Assembly (NCBI GenBank): GCA_963932465.1
Contig: OZ010793.1
Location: forward strand, 367,564,459 to 367,628,458
Length of the DNA: 64,000 nt
Reading direction: 5' to 3'
Source: Maratus speciosus
Lineage: Eukaryota > Arthropoda > Arachnida > Araneae > Salticidae
Shown here in pieces: positions 44,345-55,454 of this stretch (the first letter of the stretch is position 1; the number at the start of each line of letters is the position of its first letter). The notes beneath the pieces are model-generated. The model was not told the origin of the DNA and did no database searches. It saw only the letters and a program-made list of their open reading frames with translations. A program made the position numbers and the translations under genes.

Positions 44345-46869
44345 ATGTTTACTGCTCAATTTAACAGATTTACTAAACTCAGACGTAAGCGTGTGAAATT
44401 TCTTAACCATTTAAATTTTCTTCAAAATTGCAAGAAAAATAATGTTATTCCCAATTTTATTCAACTTAAATGTTCTGTTAGTAGCTCTGTTAGAGTTTCA
44501 AAAGCTATGGTTCGTTCACATTTTATTATTTTAAGAGCCTGTATTCAAGATGTTCGGCATACTCTCTCCAAAATTGCAGAAGAGCTTTATGACCTTCATT
44601 TGTTCCTCAGTAAAAATCTTGACAATTTCTGTGATATTGAAAATAAAGGTTGGTCTTCTCTACTTACTTTCAAAACTGCTCATCAAAATAAGCTTGATAA
44701 AAAGTTTTCTTCGTTGTGCAATAAGCAAAATAAGTCTCAATTTTCATATAAGAACCTATCAAATGAGAACTGCATCGTTAATCTCTCCTCTCACATGTGA
44801 ACTCCTGAGCAAAAAAGCATTTTAGATCTTGGTTTAAATTTTTCTCAGTCTTGCAAACCTTCTCTCACTAAATTGATTGCTCCTATTGAGTCTTCCTTTA
44901 ACACTAGAACGCCCGGAAGGAGTCGATTCGACTCCGACCACATGATTAAATGTCCATTGGAGCCAGAATTTTTTTCATAAAATAAGTTAAATTTAAGCGA
45001 CGCAGAATTACGTTAAATAATTTTAAATAAAAATTCCGGGGTGAAATATTTTTATGAAACTTGAGCAAAATTTCCGGGCGTTCTAGTGTTAAACATAGTA
45101 AAGTCACTCCTTTTCAAAAAGAAACTCTTCGTCACATCCTTGCTGATACTATTTCTTCTAATAATTCAAAATTTAAACCTAATCTTTCTCGTTCTCAAAA
45201 TATCGCTCTGAATGAGCTTAAGTCCAATGATAATCTTATTATTACTAAAGCTGATAAAGAGGGTCAAATTGTTCTTATGGATAAAAAAGATTATTCTGAT
45301 AAAGTCTATGCTCTCTTATCTGAATGTCCTTATGTTGAAGTTAAAAAAGATCCTACTAATTCGCATCTTTCCACTCTCAAAAAAGCTGTTAAGAATTCTG
45401 TTATTTTAAATGACAATACTAAATATAGTGTTATTCCTTCTTCAGCCATTTGTGCTCGTTTTTATGCTTTGCCTAAAGTTCATAAAACCAATGTCCCCTT
45501 AAGACCTATCGTCTCTAATATTGGTACTGTTACTTATCCTCTTGCCAAATTTTTAACATCCATTTTTTCTCCGTTATGCATTTCTAATACTCATACGATA
45601 AAAAATTCTTATGATTTTGTTAGTAAATTAAAAAATATTAACCCATCCAATTGTTCTATGCTTTCTCTTGATGTCAAACCTTTATTTACGAATGTTCCAA
45701 TTGAAGGTGCTCTTTCTTGCTTGGAAAAAAGGTTAAGTGAATTTCATTTCTCTGATATTGAAGTCCAAGATTTTGTTAATTTAACCAAAATTTGCATCAC
45801 TCAAACTACTTTTGAATTTGATAATAAATTTTTCAAACAATCAGATGGCTTAAGTATGGGTAATCCTTTATCTCCAATTCTTTGTGATATTTATATGCAT
45901 TATTTTGAGGAAAAATTATTAAATCTGGTTAATTTTAAATGTTGGATGCGTTATGTCGACGATACTTTTGTTTTAGTTGATAATCCTTTTGATATATCTA
46001 CCATTCTTCATACTGTCAATTCTATCGACCCACATATTCAGTTTACTTTTGAATTAGAAAATTGTAATAAACTTCCTTTCCTTGATGTTTTAGTTACCAA
46101 ATGCGATTCTTCTTTCAAAACTTGTGTTTATAGAAAACCTTTTTCTGTTTCTAACCCACCTCATGCTCTCTCAAATCATCCTGTCAACCAAAAAATCGGT
46201 GTTTTTTTCCACGTATGTAAATCGTGCTCTCAAAATTTGTTCCGATTCTGTATCCCTTAAGGAAGAGCTTAATTACTTAAAAACCGTTGCTGTCAAAAGA
46301 GGTTTTAATCCTTCTGTTATCAATAATGCTGTGAAGAAATTCAATAGACCATCTAATAGTTCTACTCTTTCCAAATCTGTCAAAAGCAAACCTGATAATT
46401 TGGTTGTCCTCCTCTTTTATCCTCCTTTATGTTTCAAGTTAGCTAAAGTTTTACGGCGTTTCAATTTTAACATTATCTTTAAACCTGTCAATAAATTCAA
46501 ATTCCCCTCCACTAAATCTCCTGTTCCTGATCTTCGTAAATGGGGAATTTATAAAGTTCCTTGTAATGGTTGTGATTTATCTTATATTGGTCAAACTAAA
46601 AGGAATCTCGAAATCCACTTAAAAGAACACTCGCGTTATGTAATCAATCAAGAATTTTCTAAATCTTCTATTGCAAGCACTCTTGGGATTCCGGCCATAG
46701 TTTTAATTTTCAAAATGCTAAAATTATCTCTAATGCCAGGAGTATCTCTGAATTGGACTTTCTTGAAAATTTAGCTATTTATCTTAATCGTGATGTTATT
46801 GTTAATGATAAATCTGATTCCACAATGCTCTCTGCAGCTTGGAAAAACCTTTTCAGTACTACCATTTAA
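44345..46869 (+). pseudogene. PLE polyprotein: RT and GIY-YIG endonuclease
   Basis: The first ATG is at 44345 (MFTAQF). The N-terminal PLE region (FLQNCKKNNVIPNFIQLKC; HQNKLDKKFSSLC) runs to an in-frame TGA at 44798-44800, then continues. A MITE at 44902-45088 splits the frame; without it SSF joins KHSK in frame. RT: NLIITKADKEGQIVLMDKKD, ALPKVHK with PLRPIVS, SLDVKPLFTNVP (Asp kept; this family usually has other residues before LFTNVP), GLSMGNPLSPILCDIYM, MRYVDDTFVLV and FLDVLV. A one-base change in a T7 run at 46202-46208 shifts the frame. Next come GIYKVPCNGCDLSYIGQTKR with LKEH (GIY-YIG), another shift near 46678, the WDSGH box and the stop at 46867-46869. Four lesions mean it is inactive. 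Confidence 0.88.
44902..45088. mobile_element. piggyBac-like MITE inside the PLE ORF, TTAA TSD
   Basis: The 17-bp ends CACTAGAACGCCCGGAA and its exact complement are flanked by TTAA at 44898-44901 and 45089-45092. A near-palindrome GGAGTCGATTCGACTCC sits just inside the left end. Precise TTAA-to-TTAA removal restores the PLE frame, which proves insertion into a coding element. It also explains the spurious start of the downstream ORF. Confidence 0.9.
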
Positions 46870-47173
46870 TTTATTTTTGTATTATTATTAGTCTGTTTTT
46901 TTTTTAATATATATTATTCATTTATTTATTCATTTTTAATTTCATGTGTTCCCATATTGGATTATATGTATTTTTCCCCCCTCCCATTTTTTGCCCCTCC
47001 TACTTTGTGTTCTTTTGTTTTGATTATTCTCTTCTGTGATAGGCTGTTGTCTTTTACTTTCCTATTGGCTGTTGATTTCTAACTTCCTATTGGCTGTTTC
47101 TTCAGCTTGTTTCCTTTCCATTGTCTCTCATTTCAGTCTTGCCTCTGCTTTCATAGTAGAAGGACGTCTTTTT

Positions 47174-47219
47174 TGCGCCTGACGAAGAAAGACTCAGATC
47201 TTTCGAAAGGCCTAGCGCA
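47174..47219 (+). ncRNA. Putative PLE-type hammerhead ribozyme
   Basis: The elements occur in type I order. Helix I strand TGCGC is at 47174-47178, core CTGACGA at 47179-47185. Helix II is GAAAG (47187-47191) with CTTTC (47200-47204) around a loop. Core GAAA is at 47205-47208. A minimal palindromic helix III GGCC is followed by TA (predicted cleavage after 47214), then the helix I partner GCGCA (47215-47219). Relative to the textbook core there is one extra A between CTGACGA and helix II. Hammerheads with very short helix III are known from Penelope-like elements, and this one lies ~300 bp 3' of the PLE ORF. Self-cleavage would help define transcript ends. Confidence 0.65.
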
Positions 47220-47394
47220 TTTACAAATTTTTGATGGTGTTTCAAGAAGATTGTTTGTTCTTCTTCTTTAGCTCCAATTTGCTGTAAATTTATTATTGCA
47301 AAAGCAGAATGAGAAAATATTACCTAATTATTCTTTTACTCTCAAAAGGGTTTTATACTTGCTATGATGTTTATAGAAAAGAAAGAATAGATGT

Positions 47395-48170
47395 TAAAGG
47401 TGAATTTCGTAAAAGGATCGCGAAAAAATGCAAATTTCGTCAAAAGATCATGGAAAAAAAGCGAATTTCATCTAAGAATAGCAAATTTTGTCAAAATTTT
47501 GTAGAAAAAACGCGAATTTCGTCAATGGGCCGCATAAAAAGCGAAATTTTGTAAATAAATCGCGCAAATAATGCGAATTTCGTCAAACGATCACGAAAAA
47601 AATCTAAATATCTTCAAAAGGTCGTGGAAAAAAAACGTGAATTTCATCTAAGAATCGCAATTTCGTCGAGAGATTGAAGGAAAACGTGAATTTCGTCAAA
47701 AGATTGCGAAAAAATGCAAATTTCGTCAAAAAATCGTGGAAAAAAAGCGAATTTCATCAAAGAATAGCAAATTTTGTCAAAAGATTGTAGAAAAAACGTG
47801 AATTTCATCAATGGACCACATAAAAGGCGAAATTTTGTAAATAAATCGCGCAAAAAGGCGAATTTTGTCAAACGATCGCGAAAAAAATCTAAATTTCTTC
47901 AAATGGTCGTGGACAAAAACGTGAATTTCATCTAAGAATCACAATTTCGTCAAGAGATTGAAGAAAAACGTAAATTTCGTCAAAGCATAGTGAATAAAAA
48001 CGAATTTTGTCAAAGCATAGCGAAAAAAAGCGAATTTCGTCAAATGATAGTGAAAAAACATGAAATTTTGTCAATAAATCGTACAAATAAGGTGAATTTC
48101 ACCGAAGGATTTAAAAAAAAAACGTAAATTTCCACAAAGTATCGTGAAAAAAACATTCTGAAATTTTTCT
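47395..48170. repeat. Minisatellite with higher-order structure
   Basis: The basic ~35-bp monomer resembles GCGAATTTCGTCAAAAGATC plus an A-rich end. A longer period of ~286 bp, about eight monomers, is visible: AAGAATAGCAAATTTTGTC at 47474 recurs at 47760. The neighbours (GGGCCGCATAAAA / GGACCACATAAAA; AAATCTAAATTTCTTCAAA) are in the same order. The last ~200 bp holds simpler monomers. ORFs on both strands are readings of this array. Confidence 0.8.
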
Positions 48171-48284
48171 GTGAACTTCAGAATTTTCTTTTACTCATAA
48201 TCACTCCTGCCTCCATTGTCATGGTTCATTGATTGAACTCGAATAGCGATTTCATTTTTCAATAAATGTATTGCATCTTAACGC

Positions 48285-48639
48285 TGTCACAACATTGTCA
48301 TTGTAGTCACATATTCGTCACAAACTTAATGACAAAATCGTCACAAATTACACAATTTTCACAAAATTGTCAAAATGTGACTTCACAACATTGTCACTGT
48401 CGTCACAGAATTATCACAGTGTTAATGACAATTTCGTCACAAATGAGACATATTTCACAAATTGGTCTCACCGTGACTTCACAAATTGGTCACAAATGAG
48501 CTCTAAAACGGCCATAACGACCTCACATTCTAGTCACTGTGACTTCACATCGACGTCACGTGACGTCACATCGACGGTCACAAAGTCACAGTGTGACTTC
48601 ACAACGACGTCACCGTAATGTCACCATGCCTTACGGGTA
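48285..48639. repeat. GTCAC-rich array, right end of the 9.6-kb interval
   Basis: Words such as TTCGTCACAAA, TTGTCACTGT, GTGACTTCACA and ACGTCACGTGACGTCAC recur every 10-25 bp. TGACGTCA is the CREB/ATF consensus, but here it is part of a repeat, so regulatory meaning is unproven. Confidence 0.7.
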
Positions 48640-48649
48640 ATTATATAAA

Positions 48650-51400
48650 ATACTAGCACACCCCACGGCTTTGCTCGCGTAATATTTGAAATATGCCAAG
48701 TGATACTTATATGCCTAATTTTTATTAAAAATTACTAACTAAATTTTTATTTTATTAAAAGGTAATATTTTATTTTATTAAAAGGTTTTTTTATTAAAAG
48801 GTACTTATTACTTTTAGGAATAATTCAAAAATTACCATTTAAAACACAGTTTGATTAAACATCATTATTACGCTGCATTAAGCAGAAATGAGACTTAAAT
48901 GAATGAAACAAAATAAAACTAAATAAATGATAATTTAGAAAATATTTTAAAACTTTTATGCTCAATTAATACGCTCATTTCAGTATTCATTTGAAGTTTT
49001 GAATTTTTTAGACACAATCTTCTTACATTTTAAAATTAACTGTTATTTCAAATCCCAAGTCCTACCACCTCTCTCAACAAAAAGGGCTATGTTGAAATAG
49101 GAACTGTCACCATTAATTTGCCAACATTAACTTTTAAATCGGTTTGTTATTTCCTAACATTCCACAGAAACGTAATTTAGAAAGTTTTTAAAGGCCCTTT
49201 TTTTAGAACGTTTGTTGTTCCTGTTAACCCGAGGTGGTAGAATCATCGGCATAAAATATAGCCTGCGTAGGATCAGAGACTGTTACCATTGATTCGCAAC
49301 TATTACTTTTATAATTGTTTTATATTCCCTGAAATTGCATAGAAATCGTAATTTAGGACTTTTTTAGAATGCTTTTCGCACCTCTTCTTCGCTTGACCCC
49401 TTTTTAATTCGAATTTATTTTCGACAGTCTTTCGAGGGCATTTATATTTTTAAGTAACTACCATGCCATATTTAAAGTTTCTAGCCTTTACAGAAATCGC
49501 AATTCAGAAAGTTTTTAGCTCCCGCAACCCTCTGGTGGTAGTGGCACAGACATAAAATATAGCTTATGTTTGAGCAGGTTCTATCACCAACAATTTGTCA
49601 TCATCATTTTTTTAATCGGTTTGATATTTGAAAAGAGAGTATAAAAATTGTAATTTATAACGCTTTACGCTCACTTAATCTTTTTAAATTTGGAATTTTC
49701 TTTCGACTGTTCTTAGAAAGCAGTTGTATCTTGTAAGTAAATACCATGCCATACTTCAAAGTGTTATACCCCTCAGTTGTGCAAAAAACGCAAATTAGAA
49801 CATGTTTTGCTTTTGCAACCCTCAGATGGTAGCGACAGCAACATAAAATATAATCTATGTTATAGCAGGGACTGTCACCATTGATTTGCAACCATTACTT
49901 TTGAAATAGCTTTGGTATTTCCTGAGATTGAGTAGAAATCGCAATTTAGAACGTTTTTAGAACGCTTTTCGGGCATTTTCACCCCTTTTCAAATTTCTAT
50001 TTTTTTTTCGAAACTGTTCTTAAAGATCATTTATATCTAATAAATATGTACCTTGCCTAATTTTAAGTTGCTAACCCCTACCGATCACAAAAATCGAAAT
50101 TTAAAACGCTTTTTTGCTCCTGCAACGTCTAGGTGTTAGTGATACCGACATAAAATAACGTCTATGTTAGAGCAGAGGCTGTCAGTATAAATTTCCTACC
50201 ATTACTTTGAAATCCGTTTGATTCTCCCTGAGATATTGCTGACAAATCGGCATTTAGAACGTTTTTAGAACGCTTTTCGCGCATCTTGCTTCTGCATCTC
50301 CTCTAGGGTAGTGGAAACAGATATAAAATATAGCCTATCTTGGAGCAAGATATGTCACCATCATTTTTACACCATTATATTTGAAATCGGTTCAGTACTT
50401 CCTGAGATTGCATAGATATCGCAATTTAGAACGTTTTTTACAACGCTTTTTGTGCATTTTGACCCTTGTAAATTTCGATTTTTTTAGGAAATGTCCTCAG
50501 AGATCATTGATATCTTATAACTATCTACCATTCCAAATTTCACGATTCTAGGCCCTTCTGTAACGCAAAAACCACAATTTAGAACGTTTTTCTCCTGCAC
50601 CCCCTTTGGGGTAATGGCACCGACATAAAACATAGCCTGTTAGAGCAAGGGTTGTCACCATCATTTTGACGCCTTTATTTTTTAAATCGGTTTGGTGTTA
50701 AATTGGTATTTCCTGAGATTGTGTGGAAACCACCATGTAGAACGTTTTTTAGAACGCTTTTCGCCCATTTTCACCCTTTTAAATTTCGAATTGTTTAAGA
50801 ACTGTTCTCAGAAATCCTTTATATCTAATAAGTAGCAAATATTTCAAGTTTCATATTTCTAGGCCCTTCAGTAACACATAAATCGCATTTTTAGAACGTT
50901 TTTTGCTCCTGCACCCCCTTTGGGGTAGTGGCACCGACATAAAATATAGCTTATCTTGGAGCAAGCGTCGTCACCATCATTTTGACACCAATATTTTTTA
51001 AATCGGTTTGATATTTCCTGAGATTATGTAGAAACTACCATTTAGAACGTTTTTTAGAACGCTTTTTGTGCATTTTCACCCCTTTTAAATTTCGAATTGT
51101 TTAAGAACTGTTCTTAGACATCATTTATATCTTATAAGTAACTAATATTCCAAATTTTATATTTCTAGGTCCTTCAGTAACGCAAAAATCGCATTTTTAG
51201 AACGTTTTTCGCTCCTGCACCCCCTTTGGTGTAGTAGCTCCGACATAAAATATAGCCTATGTTCTAAGTTGGACTAGCACCGTCATTTTGATACCATTAC
51301 TTTTGAAATCGGTTCGGTAGTTCCAGAGCTTACCTCCTACAAATAAACAATTTTTACCTCTTTATAATATTAGTATAGATATAGATTAGTATAGATTAAT
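48650..51400 (+). repeat. ~300-bp tandem array with retroelement-like ends
   Basis: It starts ACTAGCACACCCCACGGCTT-TGCTCGCG and ends TTTATAATATTAGTATAGAT. Both styles are common at ends of dispersed arthropod repeats. Between them eight or nine units share GACATAAAATATAGCCTATG, TGTCACCATCATTTTGA, AAATCGGTTTGGTATTTCC, TTTAGAACGTTTTTAGAACG and CTCCTGCACCCCCTTTGG. The GACATAAAATATA mark falls near 49250, 49551, 49850, 50146, 50321, 50622, 50934 and 51241. One unit is truncated to ~175 bp. No protein is encoded; the family is not certain. Confidence 0.7.
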
Positions 51401-51479
51401 TTTGTGTTAAATATATTACTAATTAATTTCAACGAATAATTCTACGACAAGTTATTCTTGGAAATATTTAATAATTTTG

Positions 51480-52372
51480 AATGTTGATAACGACTGGAGC
51501 TTCGTCGTTGATTTTTCTAAACGAAACTCAAATCAAGCGAACCTGGGGTTTTGGGTGAAACTGCCTTCGGCAGCGTAAATCCTAACAAGTTACGCTCTCT
51601 CTGGCCTCGAATCAAACGAGCCTTGAATTATTATTTTGTTTTGTTTCTTTTTCTGTTTTTTAGACGAAACCCTTTCCAAACGAACCAGGGATACCCAGTG
51701 CCTTCGGCAGCGTACATAAATAATTATTTTTCATCCTTAAAAAAAGCATAACTTTTCATATCCCAAAAGAGAGTGACGATCGATCCAGATCAAAGTAAAG
51801 TTTTCAGTATCGCCGTTCACGTTCTGTCGAAATCGATTTCAGGATTTTACAGAAACCGACATTCTTCGAACTTAGATTTAATCACGGGAATAGCAAAATT
51901 TACAAGAAGATTCTTGGCGTTTAAAGAAAAAAAAAATCATCGATTTACTTTCTTTAAAAATTAATTTAAAAAAAAATTCAAATATTTAAAAAAAATTAAG
52001 TCTTTATTTTTGCCAAAAAAGGAACTAAAAAAATCGGGAAAAATTCAAAAATATCGCTGTACGAATTCCGAATAAACTTTATTGAAAAGAGGAGAAACTT
52101 TCTCAAATTTGCTAAAAGATTGAAACCAGTTTCCTTTTTCTAATGTGTAGAAAATCGCAACGAAACGTGGAAAAACGCCAAAAATCGCATAAAAAATTAA
52201 ATTTAAAAAACTAATCCAAAATTCCGCCCAGGTGCATAATTTCATACTTATACGTACTTCCCTGCCAAATCGCGTAGCTCTGCAACGTAGCAGTCTCATT
52301 CGAAAACAGCACACAGATACGCACATAACACACACACACAAATATACAACTATGTTTTTATATTATTATAGA
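51480..52372 (-). repeat. Helitron-like fragment with 5' end at 52372
   Basis: On the minus strand it begins A|TCTATAATAATATAAAAACA, then (GT)n and GCTACGCGATTTGGCAGG, like 23982-24060. Further in, two copies of TACGCTGCCGAAGGC-type units (51560 and 51700) match those at 34.4-34.7 kb. The 3' end is not seen. ORFs at 51551, 51773 and 52045 show no domain. Confidence 0.45.
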
Positions 52373-52377
52373 TTAAA

Positions 52378-53047
52378 CCGGGCATCCTAAAACGGACTGA
52401 CTGATTTTAAAATTCAGTTACTTGCAATCTTGCAAATGGTGACAGCTGTTGAAAAAATTAACGCAGAAGAGTGATGTATGATGTCAGGAGTTTTTTATTT
52501 TTTTACTGTGATTCCCGATTTCAGTTTCAAATATGAGCGATGGATGGCATTGCACGCAGTAGGCAGTCAATCGAGACAGAAATAAGAATGACCCAGCAAT
52601 AATGGAAGTCAAATATATTTAGTGGGTCTTATTCGCTTATATAATCTTCTATTTAGGGCCCGATTTTGGACTCAGTCAGAATCATCATTTTGGATATCGT
52701 TGGTGTCGGATTTGGATTCAAAAATGATATCATTCAGAATCACTTAAGATTAAGTACAGAAACGGGACCCTAAGAAAAAAATTGCGTCGACGAATATGAT
52801 TTATTTCATACATTCGACCTCCTTCGTGGGCACTATGGCTGAGTGATTTCTGCTTCTGTCTCGATTGGATGCCGATTGCTCTCAGCGCCATCTATCGTTG
52901 AAAATTGGAACTAAAACCAGGAATCAGAGTAAAAATGTCTTCTGACATCATACATTACTTACTCTTCTGCAAGAATTTCGTTAATAGCTGTCACGGTTTG
53001 CAAGTTATTGAGTTTTAAAATCAGTCAGCCCATTTTAGAACACCCAG
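52378..53047. mobile_element. 670-bp element with ~190-bp TIRs
   Basis: Left CCGGGCATCCTAAAACGGAC-TGACTGATTTTAAAA pairs with the right end, inverted, CTGGGTGTTCTAAAATGGGC-TGACTGATTTTAAAA. The pairing continues through GACAGCT, GCAGAAGAGT, ATGTATGATGTCAG, ATTCC.G.TTT and CAATCGAGACAGAA. There is no coding interior. It directly abuts the Helitron-like 5' end at 52372. Confidence 0.78.
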
Positions 53048-53382
53048 TAAGATTGTTCAGTTATTTTGACAGTTTGAAAGCGAGTACTTGAGTCGCTTCC
53101 ATAATTTTCAATCAGAACCTCCATTACTAAAATTAAGTAATGGGGGAACTACTTTTGATTCTGGCTGAACATGGTGTAAATTCTCATCTATATTACAAAG
53201 CAAAAATATATCCGTCAATAAGGCGGACGTCATTTTGATGGTGACAGCACCTGACCAATAAATTTTGCCATTACCTAAATTCTTACGGACATCCTTCCTT
53301 TTCTTATAGGTTACATACCTATCAACATTTACATCCATTTCATAATATATTTGTGTAACATTAAACTTTCCATGCATACAAT

Positions 53383-53631
53383 ATACGAGGACGTGAGTTT
53401 CAAAACTCGCCTTAACCAGAAAATCAAATTTTGAAAAATCGCAAAAGACGTTTGACTGGTTTTCTTTGTAAACCAAAACTTTACAATAGCATAAATGCAG
53501 GAAAAACTGGATTTTTTTTTCAGATTTGTTGTATTTTTTCGGTGCAGGTTTACCAATAAAATAGATTGATAGAAAAAACACGATTTTTTAAATTTTGGAT
53601 AAGGCGAGTTTTGAAACTTACGTCCTCATAT
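53383..53631. mobile_element. 250-bp MITE with CGAGTTTTGAAAC arms
   Basis: Left GAGGACGTGAGTTTCAAAAC-TCGCCTTA and the complement of right GAGGACGTAAGTTTCAAAAC-TCGCCTTA differ at one position over 28 bp. A 157-aa minus ORF (53108-53581) spans half of it; its MITE-derived part argues against a real gene. 53632-54330 shows no feature except a G run near 54042. Confidence 0.75.
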
Positions 53632-54339
53632 GTAACAGCGCTTTTTTTTTTCTACAAAACAAATAAAATAATCTTAACGAGGAATTTTTATAATCCTGAT
53701 TCAAACTATAGTTAAATAAATATATTGAGTTGAAGCAAAATTTTCTGTCATTTTACACGTTGAGTACCACGGTGACTGACACTGAAGCTGAAAAATTTAC
53801 AATGTTTTAAGTAATTTTTAAGAAAGTATAATCCTGTAATAAATAAAAGGTAAGTAAATTTTAAGTAAATTTTCAGTAATTACTTAAAACAACATATATA
53901 TATTTAGTTTCATATGATATTTTAGACCATCAATCATCGGTGAATGACGCATTCTAAACGGAAAGTCCAGTCGGTGACTGACGTGGTGGTTGACGTGTTA
54001 ATCATTCTTTTTTCAGATGAATAACAAAAAAAAAAAGGGGGGGGGGGGGGATTAGTAATAGATACTCATCCACAATGCGACAATGAAACAACATTGATTT
54101 ATTTCCATGATCAGAACGATTTTATCATAAACAAAACGACGTGTTTGGGTATCGATTGAAGGAAATACGCAACTTCGTCACTTAATAATAACTTAAGATT
54201 AAAATGGGAACTATTGAAAATTTAATGCAAGTAATATATCCTATGCTTCCTATTTCTCTTTCAGCAATCAACTGTACTTTACTTATGATGTCGAAATATT
54301 TCCCCTGAAGACGAGTTTCGCATCATAAGTTTCATTTTT

Positions 54340-54960
54340 ATTCATGTCTCGTTCTCTTTTTCTAGGGTTTCGTTCATCTGACGAAAGCCTATTTGTCTCA
54401 CTCCTCAGTTTGTCTGTCTGTCCGTCACAAAGCCCGTTCTCAGAAACTATATATGTTGGAGACTTGAAAATTTGGATTTTTATAGCTGAACACCTCACAT
54501 CAAACGACAAATCAAAAATTTTTGAAAAAGTCTTATATTTATCCGTCTGTGTTCTAACTTGTGTATTTTAAACTTTTTTTTTTTTTTTTTTCTAACTGAG
54601 CCCTAATTAAGTTGAAGGATTGAAATGTCTGATACTTATAGCTGAACACCTCACATCAAACGACAAATCATAAAATTTTGAAAAAGTCTTATATATACCC
54701 CAGTGGGCTCTAACTTGTGTATTTTAAGCAATTTTTCTAACTCAGTCCCTAATTAAGTTGGAGATGTGAAATTTTGCATACTTATAGCAGAATACATGCA
54801 ATCACACGAAAAATCATAAAATTTTCAAAAAGTCATATTATTTACCCTTCCGGGCTGTAACTTGTTTATTTTAAGCAATTCTTTATCCCCCCCCCCTTTT
54901 CACACGGGGGCACTTTTCTAACTTTTGCCGATACTCCTTTGACTACTCTTTCATATTATG
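54340..54960 (+). repeat. Hairpin + GTCY + ~156-bp tandem array (locus d)
   Basis: The hairpin GGGTTTCGT/ACGAAAGCC is at 54365-54389, then GTCTGTCTGTCCGTC at 54413-54427, then CAGAAACTATATATGTTGG. Three units follow with ATAGCTGAACACCTCACATC, AAATTTTGAAAAAGTC and TAACTTGTGTATTTTAA at ~156-bp steps (54483, 54639, 54797). Units 1 and 2 are near identical. Confidence 0.68.
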
Positions 54961-55454
54961 CACCATAGCCATACATATTTTAGTTCCAAGTTTTACAGCC
55001 AGGGCTGCATACCTAACTCGGGTTCTATGGGCCCGATCCCTTCGACTAATATATCTACGGATAGTTTGTAAAACGGAGTTTCGATCGGATAGAGGTTTGT
55101 TTGGAATAGAGTGTGTCCCCTGGTTTCGAAATGTGGAACTAACAGATTTTGGAAAAGGATAAAGTGTTTTGAAAGGAATATTAAACGAAACCCTCTGTGC
55201 GATCTGTGATCACTCTTACCCACTTGTTTGAATTCTTTTTGTATTTTTTGTTATTGAATTTATATATTTTCCACGTTGATATACTGCATTTTGGATAACG
55301 GGTTTAATTAGTTCTATCAATGTTTTCGTTTTTTTTTTCTGGTCATTTTTTATTTGTTAAAATGTTTTAGTTACAAAAAGTTTGACTATATCTGCCAAAT
55401 ATTTCTATTTTCCAATGTTTTTTATGTATTCCAATTCCTGTTCATATCAATCTT

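Larger units (their letters stand above)
44200..47300 (+). mobile_element. Penelope-like retroelement (PLE), disrupted
   Basis: The approximate extent includes a 36-bp direct repeat upstream of the ORF (44206-44241 and 44285-44320, TCTTATTTATAGTTTAGTAT). It also includes the broken RT/GIY-YIG ORF and a 3' region ending in a putative hammerhead ribozyme. PLEs form a retroelement class separate from LINEs and LTR elements and commonly carry duplicated terminal segments and hammerhead motifs. The exact ends are not defined. A 187-bp TTAA MITE interrupts the ORF. Confidence 0.82.
39007..48639. mobile_element. 9.6-kb interval with inverted GTCAC/TGACGTCA-rich ends
   Basis: The left end TACCCTCATAGCATGCATGG-TCACAGTGACGTCA and right end, inverted, TACCCGTAAGGCATGGTGAC-ATTACGGTGACGTC match at the tips. 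Both continue for ~300 bp dense in TGTGACGTCAC-type words (39021-39300; 48285-48639). Inside lie a 250-bp direct repeat pair, a CACTG MITE, a Penelope-like element and a minisatellite. It may be one large transposon with long TIRs, or two independently inserted minisatellite-bearing elements. No transposase of its own is recognised and no target duplication is clear. Confidence 0.4.

Noticed and set aside
45061..45110. Apparent N-terminus of the PLE RT ORF at 45061
   Set aside because: It starts at TTG inside the TTAA MITE; the true coding context continues from upstream of 44898.
48266..48618. Ser/Thr/His-rich ORFs
   Set aside because: They are two frames of the GTCAC repeat array.
53108..53581. 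157-aa minus-strand ORF as a gene
   Set aside because: Its N-terminal part runs through an inverted-repeat MITE (53383-53631), and the remainder has no recognisable domain.
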